DNA from: Georgenia sp. | GTDB taxonomy: Bacteria; Actinomycetota; Actinomycetes; Actinomycetales; Actinomycetaceae | Assembly (NCBI GenBank): GCA_027322565.1 | Contig: DAHVRG010000139.1 | Location: 1 to 11,279, forward strand | Length of the DNA stretch: 11,279 bases | Direction: 5' to 3' | In this document: piece after piece, positions 1 through 6,180 of the stretch | Layout of the letters: every line of letters starts with the position of its first letter | Numbering within the stretch: the first letter of the stretch is position 1 | Position numbers and translations under genes: made by a program | Notes under the pieces: generated by a model | Database searches by the model: none | What the model was told of the DNA's origin: nothing | The model's input: only the letters and a program-made list of their open reading frames with translations

Positions 1-373
1 CGTCGAGCTCGTGCCGGGTGAGCTGGGGCGGCACCATGTGGGCGAGGGTCTGGCGGTCGCCGCTGCGGCGGTCGTGGACGTACGCACCGTTGCCGGCGTT
101 GTACGGCACCGCCCGCACGGTGAGGTTCTCCTCGGCGAGCATGTGCCCGAGCACGGCGCCGACCTCTCCGCCGAACGGGCCGCACACGGTGACCTCGGCC
201 CCGAGCGAGATGGCCATCCGGGCGACCCAGAGCCCCTGGCCCCCGGGGTGGAGGTGGAGGTCGGCGCCCTCGGGGTAGTCGTCGTCGTCCCCCGGCTCCA
301 CCTCGACCATGAGCAGCGGAGTGGGCGCGAGGACGCACAGCTTGGGCCGGTGCACAGCCGACTGCCGCTCCAT
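1..373 (-). CDS. PfkB-family carbohydrate kinase, N-terminal part
   Basis: Reading leftward from an ATG at 371-373, 124 codons are open to the window edge, so the C-terminal part with the catalytic Asp and the ATP site is missing. Residues 41-72 contain LHPGGQGLWVARMAISLG followed by GPFGGEVG, which matches the N-terminal signature of PfkB/ribokinase-type kinases (GGxGxNxA, then a glycine-rich turn that helps bind substrate). These enzymes phosphorylate sugars or nucleosides in the cytoplasm; the substrate cannot be told from this fragment. The usual GGKG lysine is Gln here, and Trp replaces the usual Asn after it. The start is supported by a TACGCT box at 380-385 (minus strand) 6 bases before the ATG and by the absence of a Shine-Dalgarno site, which suggests a leaderless mRNA. 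The gene is divergent from the GNAT gene, with 57 bases between starts. Confident in the superfamily, not in the substrate. Confidence 0.85.
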   Translation of the reverse strand, partial: MERQSAVHRPKLCVLAPTPLLMVEVEPGDDDDYPEGADLHLHPGGQGLWVARMAISLGAEVTVCGPFGGEVGAVLGHMLAEENLTVRAVPYNAGNGAYVHDRRSGDRQTLAHMVPPQLTRHELD

Positions 374-379
374 GTCGCG

Positions 380-385
380 AGCGTA
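380..385 (-). promoter_or_regulatory. Candidate -10 box (TACGCT) for leaderless kinase mRNA
   Basis: On the minus strand TACGCT is followed by 6 bases and then the ATG of the PfkB-family gene. TANNNT is the actinobacterial -10 pattern, and this spacing would put the transcription start at or next to the A of the start codon. No convincing -35 hexamer is visible, which is common in this group. Confidence 0.4.
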
Positions 386-430
386 GGGGCGCACGAGACA
401 AGGCGCAGGGGGAAGGTGCACACTGGGTCG

Positions 431-955
431 ATGGAGGCAACGGCAAGGGCACGGCAGCAGCCGCGGGGCATGCCGCCGGTGCGGATCCTCGAGGGGCAGG
501 CGGGTAGCCGGGCGGCGGCCAACGCCATGCGCGCCTACCGCGCCGAGCTCGGCGCCCGGCTGGCCGGCGACCCCACGCTCAGCCACGCGACCGACCCGGC
601 CGAGGTCACCCCGCCGCGCGGTGACTTCTGCATCGTCAGCGAGGTCGCCACCGGCGAGACCATCGGTTTCGGCGCGGTCCACGTCGTCGAGCCGGGCGTC
701 GTCGAGATCAAGCGGATGTGGCTCAAGCCGGACGTCCGCGGGCGCGGGCTGGGCAGGTTCCTCCTCAAGCACCTGGAGAACCGCGCTCGCGCGCTGGGTG
801 CCCGGCGCGTGATCCTCGGCGTCAACGAGGAGCTGGTCGAGGCGTTCGGCCTCTACCGGGCCAGCGGCTACGAGCAGGTGGAGCGTTTCGAGGACAACCC
901 CCATGTCACCCACTTCTTCGGCAAGCAGCTCGTTCGCGACGAGCCGAGCCGATAA
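431..955 (+). CDS. GNAT family N-acetyltransferase
   Basis: The product has 174 residues, a normal length for a single GNAT domain. These enzymes transfer an acetyl group from acetyl-CoA to an amine; the acceptor is not predictable here. Strand beta4 and motif A are clear at residues 91-109 ([19 protein letters not shown]), with the R/Q-x-x-G-x-G/A pyrophosphate loop as RGRGLG. The following helix is [14 protein letters not shown], and a typical [11 protein letters not shown] at 140-150 supplies Tyr142 as the likely general acid. I chose the ATG at 431; AGGGGGAAGG at 407-416 lies 14 bases upstream, somewhat far. An in-frame ATG at 470 (residue 14) is the alternative and would still keep the domain. 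The open frame extends further upstream, but that part overlaps the divergent kinase gene and is not protein-like. The stop TAA lies within a possible -10 box for the next gene. Confidence 0.88.
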   Translation: MEATARARQQPRGMPPVRILEGQAGSRAAANAMRAYRAELGARLAGDPTLSHATDPAEVTPPRGDFCIVSEVATGETIGFGAVHVVEPGVVEIKRMWLKPDVRGRGLGRFLLKHLENRARALGARRVILGVNEELVEAFGLYRASGYEQVERFEDNPHVTHFFGKQLVRDEPSR

Positions 956-978
956 TGTGACTTCCCCGTCCGAACGGG
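951..978 (+). promoter_or_regulatory. Possible msrB promoter (-10) and 5' leader hairpin
   Basis: GATAATGT at 951-958 overlaps the stop codon of the GNAT gene and contains both GATAAT and TAATGT, good matches to a -10 element. Transcription would start near 965. The first bases of that leader form CCCGT-CCGA-ACGGG at 965-978, a perfect 5-bp stem with a 4-base loop. No clear -35 is seen. This suggests msrB can be transcribed separately from the acetyltransferase gene. Confidence 0.35.
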
Positions 979-992
979 CGCAAGATGGAGCC

Positions 993-1415
993 ATGAGTAC
1001 CGACAACCCGCGCGTGGCGTTCACCAAGGTGGCGCTGAGCGAGGAGGAGTGGCGCGAGCGCCTCTCCCCGAAGGAGTACCACGTCCTGCGCGAGGCAGGA
1101 ACGGAGCGGCCGGGCACCGGCGAGCTCCTCTACGAGAACCGCGAGGGCATCTACCGCTGCAAGGCGTGCGGTGCCGAGCTGTTCCGGTCCACGACGAAGT
1201 TCGACGCCCACTGCGGCTGGCCGAGCTTCTACTCCCCCTCTGACTCCGATGCGGTCACCCTCCACGAGGACCGCTCCCTGGGCATGGTCCGCACCGAGGT
1301 GCGCTGCGCCCGCTGCGACTCCCACCTGGGCCACGTCTTCCCCGACGCCCCCCACACCCCGACGGGCGACCGCTACTGCATGAACTCGGTGGCGCTCACC
1401 TTCGAGGAGCAGTGA
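993..1415 (+). CDS. msrB: Peptide-methionine (R)-S-oxide reductase MsrB
   Basis: The 140-residue product is a complete, single-domain MsrB, which reduces the R-epimer of methionine sulfoxide in proteins using thioredoxin, as part of oxidative damage repair in the cytoplasm. Zinc ligands are the two pairs CKAC (Cys56, Cys59) and CARC (Cys105, Cys108). The catalytic cysteine is Cys129 in [11 protein letters not shown]. Cys74 in [10 protein letters not shown] is at the usual resolving-cysteine position, so the enzyme should recycle through an internal disulfide. [10 protein letters not shown] at 111-120 is also a family hallmark. I chose the ATG at 993 because it matches the normal N-terminus; GGAG at 987-990 gives a very short spacer. 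An upstream in-frame ATG at 903 lies within the acetyltransferase gene and adds non-homologous residues. The EEP-family gene starts 10 bases after the stop, so the two are probably co-transcribed. Confidence 0.95.
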   Translation: MSTDNPRVAFTKVALSEEEWRERLSPKEYHVLREAGTERPGTGELLYENREGIYRCKACGAELFRSTTKFDAHCGWPSFYSPSDSDAVTLHEDRSLGMVRTEVRCARCDSHLGHVFPDAPHTPTGDRYCMNSVALTFEEQ

Positions 1416-1425
1416 CCCACTGCCC

Positions 1426-2190
1426 GTGCTGGTCGTGTCCGCCAACCTCCAGCACGGGCACCCGTCCGCCGGTGGCCCCGGCGCCGCCGACCGCCTTGCC
1501 GCTGCGGTAGCAAACCTTCCGGGGGACGTCGTCGCGCTGCAGGAGGTCGACAAGGACCAGCCCCGCAGCGGCCGGGTCGACCAGACCGCGGTGGTCGCGG
1601 CGGCGCTCGGGCTCCGGTGGCACCGGTTCGCGGCCGCCTTCGCCGGCCGGGCCGACGGGCTCCGGCGGCGCCCTGTCCCCGCACACGTCCCGGACACACC
1701 CGGCTACGGCATCGCGCTCCTCAGCCGGTGGCCGGTGCGCTCCTGGCACGTCCGACCGCTCCGTCCGGGGCCGCTGCGGGTCCGCCGGCCCGGCGGGCGG
1801 CTCGGGTGGCGGGTGCATCTGGACCCGCCGCGGGTGCTGCTCGCCGCAGTGGTCGACGCGCCGGGCGGGGCGGTGTCCATCGCGTGCACGCACCTGTCCA
1901 CCGACCCGCCCACGGCGCGGCGGCAGCTCGCCGAGTCGGCCTGGGCCCTGCGGACGCTGCCGGGGCCGCACCTGCTGCTCGGTGACCTCAACCTCGGCGC
2001 CGACGACGCGACCGCCGTCTCCGGCATGCGCGGCCTGGCCCGGGCGGACACCTTCCCCGCCGCACGTCCCCGGCGGCAGCTCGACCACGTGCTCGGTGGG
2101 CCCGGCCTCCGAGCGGAGGGGGAGTCCCGGGCCGTGCGGCTGGCGGTCTCCGACCACCGGGCCCTGGCCGTAGCCGTCACCGCCGCCTGA
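1426..2190 (+). CDS. Endonuclease/exonuclease/phosphatase (EEP) family protein
   Basis: The 254-residue product has the complete set of EEP-fold motifs. These are SANLQHG at 5-11 (metal-binding Asn7), VALQEVD at 36-42 (Glu40), GIALLSRWPV at 95-104, the catalytic-type His in CTHLS (His156), GDLNLG at 186-191 (Asp187, Asn189), RQLDHVL near 220 and VSDHRALAV at 241-249 (Asp243-His244). Such enzymes are Mg-dependent phosphodiesterases acting on DNA, phosphoinositides, sphingomyelin or related substrates; the actual substrate is not evident. There is no signal peptide, so it is probably cytoplasmic. The GTG start at 1426 is 10 bases after msrB; GAGGAG at 1404-1409, inside the end of msrB, could serve as ribosome site but is 16 bases away. 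A link with oxidative damage repair is suggested only by position. Confidence 0.85.
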   Translation: MLVVSANLQHGHPSAGGPGAADRLAAAVANLPGDVVALQEVDKDQPRSGRVDQTAVVAAALGLRWHRFAAAFAGRADGLRRRPVPAHVPDTPGYGIALLSRWPVRSWHVRPLRPGPLRVRRPGGRLGWRVHLDPPRVLLAAVVDAPGGAVSIACTHLSTDPPTARRQLAESAWALRTLPGPHLLLGDLNLGADDATAVSGMRGLARADTFPAARPRRQLDHVLGGPGLRAEGESRAVRLAVSDHRALAVAVTAA

Positions 2191-2280
2191 CCTCTCCCGA
2201 GTGCGCGGCCCGGTGGTGCGTGCCACGCTCGGCGGAGCGGCACCGCCCTCCTGGTGGCGCCCCGAGTGGAAGGACCGGGT
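2191..2280 (+). other. Intergenic stretch before the small membrane protein gene
   Basis: These 90 bases separate the EEP gene from the small membrane protein gene. The only clear signal is GGAAGGA at 2268-2274, a strong Shine-Dalgarno sequence 6 bases before the ATG at 2281. Short imperfect inverted repeats occur but none makes a convincing terminator, and no TANNNT box at a suitable distance was found. Co-transcription with msrB and the EEP gene is possible. Confidence 0.5.
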
Positions 2281-2547
2281 ATGGAGATCATCGGCCTCAT
2301 CATCTTCGGCGCCGTCATCGGAGCGCTCGCACGCCTCTTCATGAAGGGGGAGCAGAACCTCGGGATCCTCTGGACGATCATCCTCGGGATCGCCGGTGCC
2401 CTCGTCGGCTACTGGCTGGCCGGCATCCTCGGCGTGGAGGACACCCGCGGCATCGACTGGATCCGGTGGGCCATCTCCGTCGTGGCTGCCATCGTCTTCA
2501 TCGGCATCTACCTGGGCATCACCAACAGGGGCAGCGCCCGCCGCTGA
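2281..2547 (+). CDS. GlsB/YeaQ/YmgE-type small membrane protein
   Basis: The product is 88 residues and consists mostly of three hydrophobic segments (about 2-20, 29-50 and 61-80) linked by short charged turns. MEIIGLIIFGAVIGALARLF, the short KGEQNLG turn and TIILGIAGALVGYWLAGIL match the GlsB/YeaQ/YmgE family, also called transglycosylase-associated proteins. Members are inner-membrane proteins often linked to general stress responses; their molecular role is not settled and the transglycosylase name is not evidence of enzyme activity. The start is fixed by GGAAGGA 6 bases upstream of the ATG. An in-frame ATG at 2254 would add nine residues of poor quality and place the ribosome site inside the gene. 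A strong stem-loop follows directly. Confidence 0.88.
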   Translation: MEIIGLIIFGAVIGALARLFMKGEQNLGILWTIILGIAGALVGYWLAGILGVEDTRGIDWIRWAISVVAAIVFIGIYLGITNRGSARR

Positions 2548-2555
2548 CCGGGGGA

Positions 2556-2593
2556 GACGCCGACCGGTCCCTCCCGGGTGACCGGTCGGCGTC
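2556..2593 (+). terminator. Strong GC-rich stem-loop after the small membrane protein gene
   Basis: GACGCCGACCGGTC at 2556-2569 pairs perfectly with GACCGGTCGGCGTC at 2580-2593 around a 10-base loop, giving a 14-bp stem 8 bases after the stop codon. There is no T tract, which is usual for terminators in high-GC actinobacteria. It may end the upstream transcript and shield the lipoprotein promoter. Confidence 0.65.
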
Positions 2594-2601
2594 CGGCTGC
2601 C

Positions 2602-2619
2602 GTGACCGGTACCGGTCAC
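2602..2619. promoter_or_regulatory. 18-bp perfect palindrome, likely operator
   Basis: GTGACCGGTACCGGTCAC is a perfect palindrome with no spacer. Its right end is 3 bases before the TAGACT -10 candidate at 2623-2628, so it would cover the -35/spacer region of the lipoprotein promoter. That is the classic place for a dimeric repressor of the TetR type or similar. The regulator is not encoded in this window. As RNA it could also form a hairpin. Confidence 0.5.
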
Positions 2620-2622
2620 CCG

Positions 2623-2628
2623 TAGACT
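2623..2628 (+). promoter_or_regulatory. Candidate -10 box (TAGACT) for the lipoprotein gene
   Basis: TAGACT matches TANNNT and would start transcription near 2635, leaving a leader of about 29 bases that contains GGAGG at 2647-2651 before the ATG at 2664. GTGACC at 2602-2607 resembles a -35 (TTGACN) but the 15-base spacing is short. Confidence 0.45.
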
Positions 2629-2663
2629 TCCTGCGCCCGTCGTCGTGGAGGTGCAGGTAAGAC

Positions 2664-4217
2664 ATGGTGCGCAGGAGGTGGGTGGCGCCGCTGCTGACAG
2701 CCGCGGTGCTCGCCGTCGTCGGGTGCGGGTCCGCCGAGACCCCATCCGGGCCCGCCCGGACACCGGGCCCCGCGGCCACCACGGCCGTGCCGCCGCCGGC
2801 CGTCGCCCCCAAGCCGGTGGACGTCGCCGTCGTCGTCGAGGGGATGCCCGCCGACGTGCGGGTCGGGCCCATGGTCAACGTCGACGAGGACCACGCCGTC
2901 CTCGTGCTCGACGCCGTGATCCCGGACGACCCTCCGCTGCAGGCCAGCGCCCGGCCGTGGGAGAACGTCCCGGCGACGGAGCGCCACCCCTACGGCGCGC
3001 TCATGGGCCGCCTGCCCGTCCTCGACCTCGGCGCCGGCACGGTCGAGGAGCCGCTCGACGTCGGCGGTTTCACGGCGAGCAGCTGGTACCGCCGCGACGA
3101 GGGGCGCCATGTCGGCTACGCGGCCTACGGCCGGCAGGAGGCGGACACCGTCGCCGTCCTCGTACCCCACGGCGACGTCGTCGAGGTCCCCGTCGTCGAC
3201 CTCGCCCACCTCACCGCCGAGGGTGGCGCGCGCGACCCGAAGGCGGTGCTGGAGGCAGGGCAGTGGCTGCTCGAGGCCGACCCGGCGCTCGGCCGGGAGC
3301 GTGGGCAGCTGACCGTGCAGCGCATGGCGCTGGAGGTGGTCGCCCGTGACCACGCCGGCACCGTGGACGTCGCCGCCTCCGCCGAGGGCACCGTGGTCCG
3401 CATCACCGCGCAGGCCCTGTTCGAGGACGGCTCGGCGGAGCCGGCCGCCGGTTCCGACGCCGCGCTCGACGCCGTCGTCGCCCAGCTGGAGGAGAGGCGT
3501 TTCGAGGAGGTCCGAGTCGCCGTCCCGTCCGGGCACGACCTACCGGCGGACACCGCCCACGAGCGCGGTGAGGCCGTGCTGGAGCGGCTGCACCGGCTCA
3601 CCGACCTCAGCGGGCTCAGCGGCGCCGAGGTCGAGGCGATCCCGGGCGGAGGTCGGAGCGCTGCCGGCCCGGAGCGGATCGAGGTCCACCTCCGGGGGGC
3701 GGCCGGCGGCACCGTGCCCCGCATCGCGCCGTGGGGCGGGCCGGAGCTGCCCGAGCCGACCGGACCGGTCGTCGCGGCGCCCGGTCCGGCCGAGGTGGAG
3801 CTCGAGGAGGACGCGCCGGTGGCGGTCGCGCTGGAGGAGGTGCGCGAGGTCGGTGACCTCCTCGTCGGGCGGGTCCTCGTCACCAACACCGGTGCCGAGC
3901 GGATCCGCTCGGTCGAGGAGTACTTCACGCGCGGACGTGCCGACGACGCGCGCGAGGGGTCCCGCTTCATGCGGCGGACCGACGCCTTCGCGCTCACGGT
4001 GGCGGGCACTCGGTACTTCCCGGTGGAGTACCCGGTGTGGGACCGGTACATGGCCCTGGCACCGCCGCAGCGGCAGGACCTCGCCCCCGGTGACACCTAC
4101 GTCGCGACGGTGGTCTGGCCCCGGGTCCCGGGAATGTCCGTCGTGCTCGACGTCGCAGGCCGGGAGGGCGGGTACCGCACGCCGGACGTGCGGGTCACCG
4201 ACGTCCCGGTGCGGTAG
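2664..4217 (+). CDS. Lipoprotein with a degenerate OmpA-like domain
   Basis: The 517-residue product begins with a lipoprotein signal: MVRRRW, a hydrophobic stretch and a lipobox VVGC ending at Cys21, so it should be lipid-anchored on the outer face of the membrane. A Pro/Ala-rich linker covers residues 28-50. Residues 51-230 have no family I recognise. Residues about 232-347 resemble an OmpA-like fold: ITAQALFEDGSAE (strand and turn), ALDAVVAQLEERRFEEVRVAVPSGHD (helix, strand and GHxD-like turn), AHERGEAVLERL (like SERRAEAV) and RIEVHLRG. The peptidoglycan-binding Asp and Arg may be present as Asp292 and Arg301, but the motif is loose. Residues 375-517 look like an all-beta domain (LVGRVLVTNTGAER). 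The start follows GGAGG at 2647-2651. The gene converges on the DUF2207 triplet with only 4 bases between stops. Lipoprotein call firm; domain call tentative; function unknown. Confidence 0.85.
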   Translation: MVRRRWVAPLLTAAVLAVVGCGSAETPSGPARTPGPAATTAVPPPAVAPKPVDVAVVVEGMPADVRVGPMVNVDEDHAVLVLDAVIPDDPPLQASARPWENVPATERHPYGALMGRLPVLDLGAGTVEEPLDVGGFTASSWYRRDEGRHVGYAAYGRQEADTVAVLVPHGDVVEVPVVDLAHLTAEGGARDPKAVLEAGQWLLEADPALGRERGQLTVQRMALEVVARDHAGTVDVAASAEGTVVRITAQALFEDGSAEPAAGSDAALDAVVAQLEERRFEEVRVAVPSGHDLPADTAHERGEAVLERLHRLTDLSGLSGAEVEAIPGGGRSAAGPERIEVHLRGAAGGTVPRIAPWGGPELPEPTGPVVAAPGPAEVELEEDAPVAVALEEVREVGDLLVGRVLVTNTGAERIRSVEEYFTRGRADDAREGSRFMRRTDAFALTVAGTRYFPVEYPVWDRYMALAPPQRQDLAPGDTYVATVVWPRVPGMSVVLDVAGREGGYRTPDVRVTDVPVR

Positions 4218-4221
4218 CGGC

Positions 4222-6180
4222 TCAGCGGCCTCCGCCGCCTCCACCACCCCCACCCCCGCCGGAGAAGCCACCGCCGCCGGACGAGCCGGAGCCGCCCGAG
4301 GAGCCCGGTGTGGCGGACAGCGTGGTGCTCGCCGTCGTCGCGAACCCGCAGACCGAGCGGCCGAGGTCGGTGAAGCCCGGCGTGCCCAGGCCGGAGGAGT
4401 CCGCGCCGGTGTACCAGTCGGGGCGGGCCGGCTCGACCCCCTGCGCCTCGAGCTCGGCGAAGAGCCGCGCCCACCGCTCGGCGACGCCGTAGACGATGGC
4501 GTACGGCAGGTAGCGGGAGAAGACGTCCTCCCCCTCCTCGAAGCGCAGCTGGTGCGCCTCGGCGGTGGCGAGGTACCGGCGGAAGCTGCGGGACTGCTCG
4601 TACAGGGCACGGCCCTCAGCCGTCCGCTGCCGGGCGGCCCGCCGCGTCGCGGCCGCGACCCCGTACCCGGCGGCCGCGACGAGGGCGCCGACGGCCGCGA
4701 GGAAGAGCTCGGCGAGCAGGCCCGCCGACCGCGCGGAGTGGAACACGAAGTACCCGAGGACGACGGCGCCGACGACGCCGGAGACCGTGAACCTGCGACG
4801 CCTCCCCAGCGGGACGGGACGGCGGAACAGCCCGCGTGCGTCGAGTTCCGCGGCGAGCCCGCGGCGTGCCTCCTCCGTCGTCCGGTGGAGGTCGTGGCGC
4901 AGCTGGGAGAGCCGGACCGTACGGCGTGCCCCGAAGATCCCGGTGAGCAGGGTGTGCTCGTCCGGGCTGAGCTCGTCCCGCCGCCGGGCCGTGCGTGAGC
5001 TGTCCACGAGCGTCCAGTCGGTCGGTCGCCCGCGTCGGTCCCTGCTCACCTCCCGGATCCGCAGGTGCCCGCGGACCGCGAGGTCGACGATCGTGGCGGT
5101 GACGTGGACGGTCGTGACCCGGGCGTCGTGGAGCGCACCGACGAGGCCGGGGCGCAGCCCGTCCGGCGGCGTGAAGCGGACCGCGACCACCGGCGGCCGA
5201 CCCACCCGCTCGATTCGCGCCGGGTTCCCCGGGGCGGCCAGGACCCCCGGCGGCAGGTGCGCGAAACGCAGGTCCCGACCGCGCAGCACGCGGAGGGCGC
5301 CGTATGCCAGCAGTCCGGCGAGGGCGAGAGCAGCCAGTGGCGCGGCGTGTTCCCAGACGAAGCCCGCAGCCGTCGCCGCCGGGCCGCTGCCCGCGGCGAA
5401 CGGTGCCGGGCGGTCGGTGAGGATCGGCGCGATCTCGCCGAACGTCCCGGGCGGGAAGGCGGCCAGCACCGTCATCCCGGACCCTGGGTCGAGGTCGGTG
5501 CTCGACCAGGCCACCCCTCCGCCGTCCACCTGTCGGGTCTCGCACGGCGTGGTCGAGCCGTGGGGCCCCGTGTAGCAGGCATGCTCGACGACGCCGGTCG
5601 GCCCCCGCACCGTGACCGTCGCCCAGTCGATGGGCACCGCCCAGTCGTGGCCGGTGGCGTTCCAGTAGAGCTCGTCCCGGTCCGCCACCTCGGGGTCGTC
5701 CCGGATGGCGTTGAGGGCGCCGGAGACGCTGTAGGTCAGCCGGTAGACCTGGAGCCCGGTCCGGCGGTCGTCCGAGCCGTCCGGCGCCCCGACGTCCACC
5801 CGGACACGCGCGCCCTCGTCGCGGACCCAGACACCCGTGGGCGCACCCGTCGGGCTCGCCGCCGCGAAGTCGCCGTACTCGTAGACCCGCACCTTGGACC
5901 GGTCCGGCTCATGGTCGAACCGGGAGTCGAGCACCCGGGTGAGGCCGAGGCCGTGCCGGGCGCCGAAGTCCCAGTGGTAGGTCTCGGTGACCGCCAGCGT
6001 GCCGTCCGGCCGGACGTCGATCCGGATCGACAGCTTGCGGATGACGTCGGAGTCCGCTGCGGACGCAGGGAGCGGGAGCAGGAGGACGGCGGCCAGCGCG
6101 AGGCCTGCGACGGCGAGCACCCGGACGGCGCGGGTGAGCGGAGCAGCCGCGGGGGGACGCGCCGCCCGCTCAGCGGCCAC
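4222..6180 (-). CDS. DUF2207 family membrane protein, copy A (last of three)
   Basis: The 652-residue product is the third gene of a minus-strand tandem triplet. A signal peptide occupies residues 1-41 (VLAVAGLALAAVLLLPLPASA, cleavage before ADSD). The extracytoplasmic part (42-274) carries the DUF2207 hallmarks DVRPDGTLAVTETYHWDFG, RVDVGAPDGSDDRRTG and DELYWNATGHDW, plus the cysteine pair Cys202/Cys213. Membrane segments lie at about 278-296, 465-481 and 487-510. Between them is a cytoplasmic section with HVTATIVDLAVRGHLRI that looks winged-helix-like. The C-terminal block FEEGEDVFSRYLPYAIVYGVAERW (541-570, quoted in part: EDVFSRYLPYAIVYG) leads to a Ser/Gly-rich tail ending in FSG(11)R. I chose the GTG at 6180, which overlaps copy B by 11 bases and has GGAGG 5 bases upstream; no homologous later start exists because the equivalent codon is CTC. 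It is the most diverged copy, with an extra Cys611 and an insertion near 594-602. Biochemical role unknown. Confidence 0.88.
   Translation of the reverse strand: MAAERAARPPAAAPLTRAVRVLAVAGLALAAVLLLPLPASAADSDVIRKLSIRIDVRPDGTLAVTETYHWDFGARHGLGLTRVLDSRFDHEPDRSKVRVYEYGDFAAASPTGAPTGVWVRDEGARVRVDVGAPDGSDDRRTGLQVYRLTYSVSGALNAIRDDPEVADRDELYWNATGHDWAVPIDWATVTVRGPTGVVEHACYTGPHGSTTPCETRQVDGGGVAWSSTDLDPGSGMTVLAAFPPGTFGEIAPILTDRPAPFAAGSGPAATAAGFVWEHAAPLAALALAGLLAYGALRVLRGRDLRFAHLPPGVLAAPGNPARIERVGRPPVVAVRFTPPDGLRPGLVGALHDARVTTVHVTATIVDLAVRGHLRIREVSRDRRGRPTDWTLVDSSRTARRRDELSPDEHTLLTGIFGARRTVRLSQLRHDLHRTTEEARRGLAAELDARGLFRRPVPLGRRRRFTVSGVVGAVVLGYFVFHSARSAGLLAELFLAAVGALVAAAGYGVAAATRRAARQRTAEGRALYEQSRSFRRYLATAEAHQLRFEEGEDVFSRYLPYAIVYGVAERWARLFAELEAQGVEPARPDWYTGADSSGLGTPGFTDLGRSVCGFATTASTTLSATPGSSGGSGSSGGGGFSGGGGGGGGGGGR
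5640..5677 (-). repeat. 38-bp block identical in all three DUF2207 genes (copy A)
   Basis: This block encodes most of DELYWNATGHDW and is identical, including third codon positions, at 5640-5677, 7591-7628 and 9582-9619. It is part of the paralogous gene repeat rather than a separate element. Confidence 0.8.

Noticed and set aside
11..430. N-terminal extension of the GNAT frame from 11
   Set aside because: It overlaps the divergent kinase gene, whose PfkB signature is clear, and adds 140 residues unlike any GNAT protein.
2276..2283. GGGTATGG as a stress-sigma -10 element for the small membrane protein gene
   Set aside because: It overlaps the ATG at 2281 and lies after the ribosome-binding site, so it cannot drive this gene.
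1396..2763. 455-codon minus-strand open frame over the EEP and small membrane protein genes
   Set aside because: No recognisable motifs, and it opposes two well-supported plus-strand genes.
4196..4211. CACCG-ACGTCC-CGGTG as a terminator at the convergent gene ends
   Set aside because: The 5-bp stem lies inside the lipoprotein coding sequence and is too weak to call a terminator.
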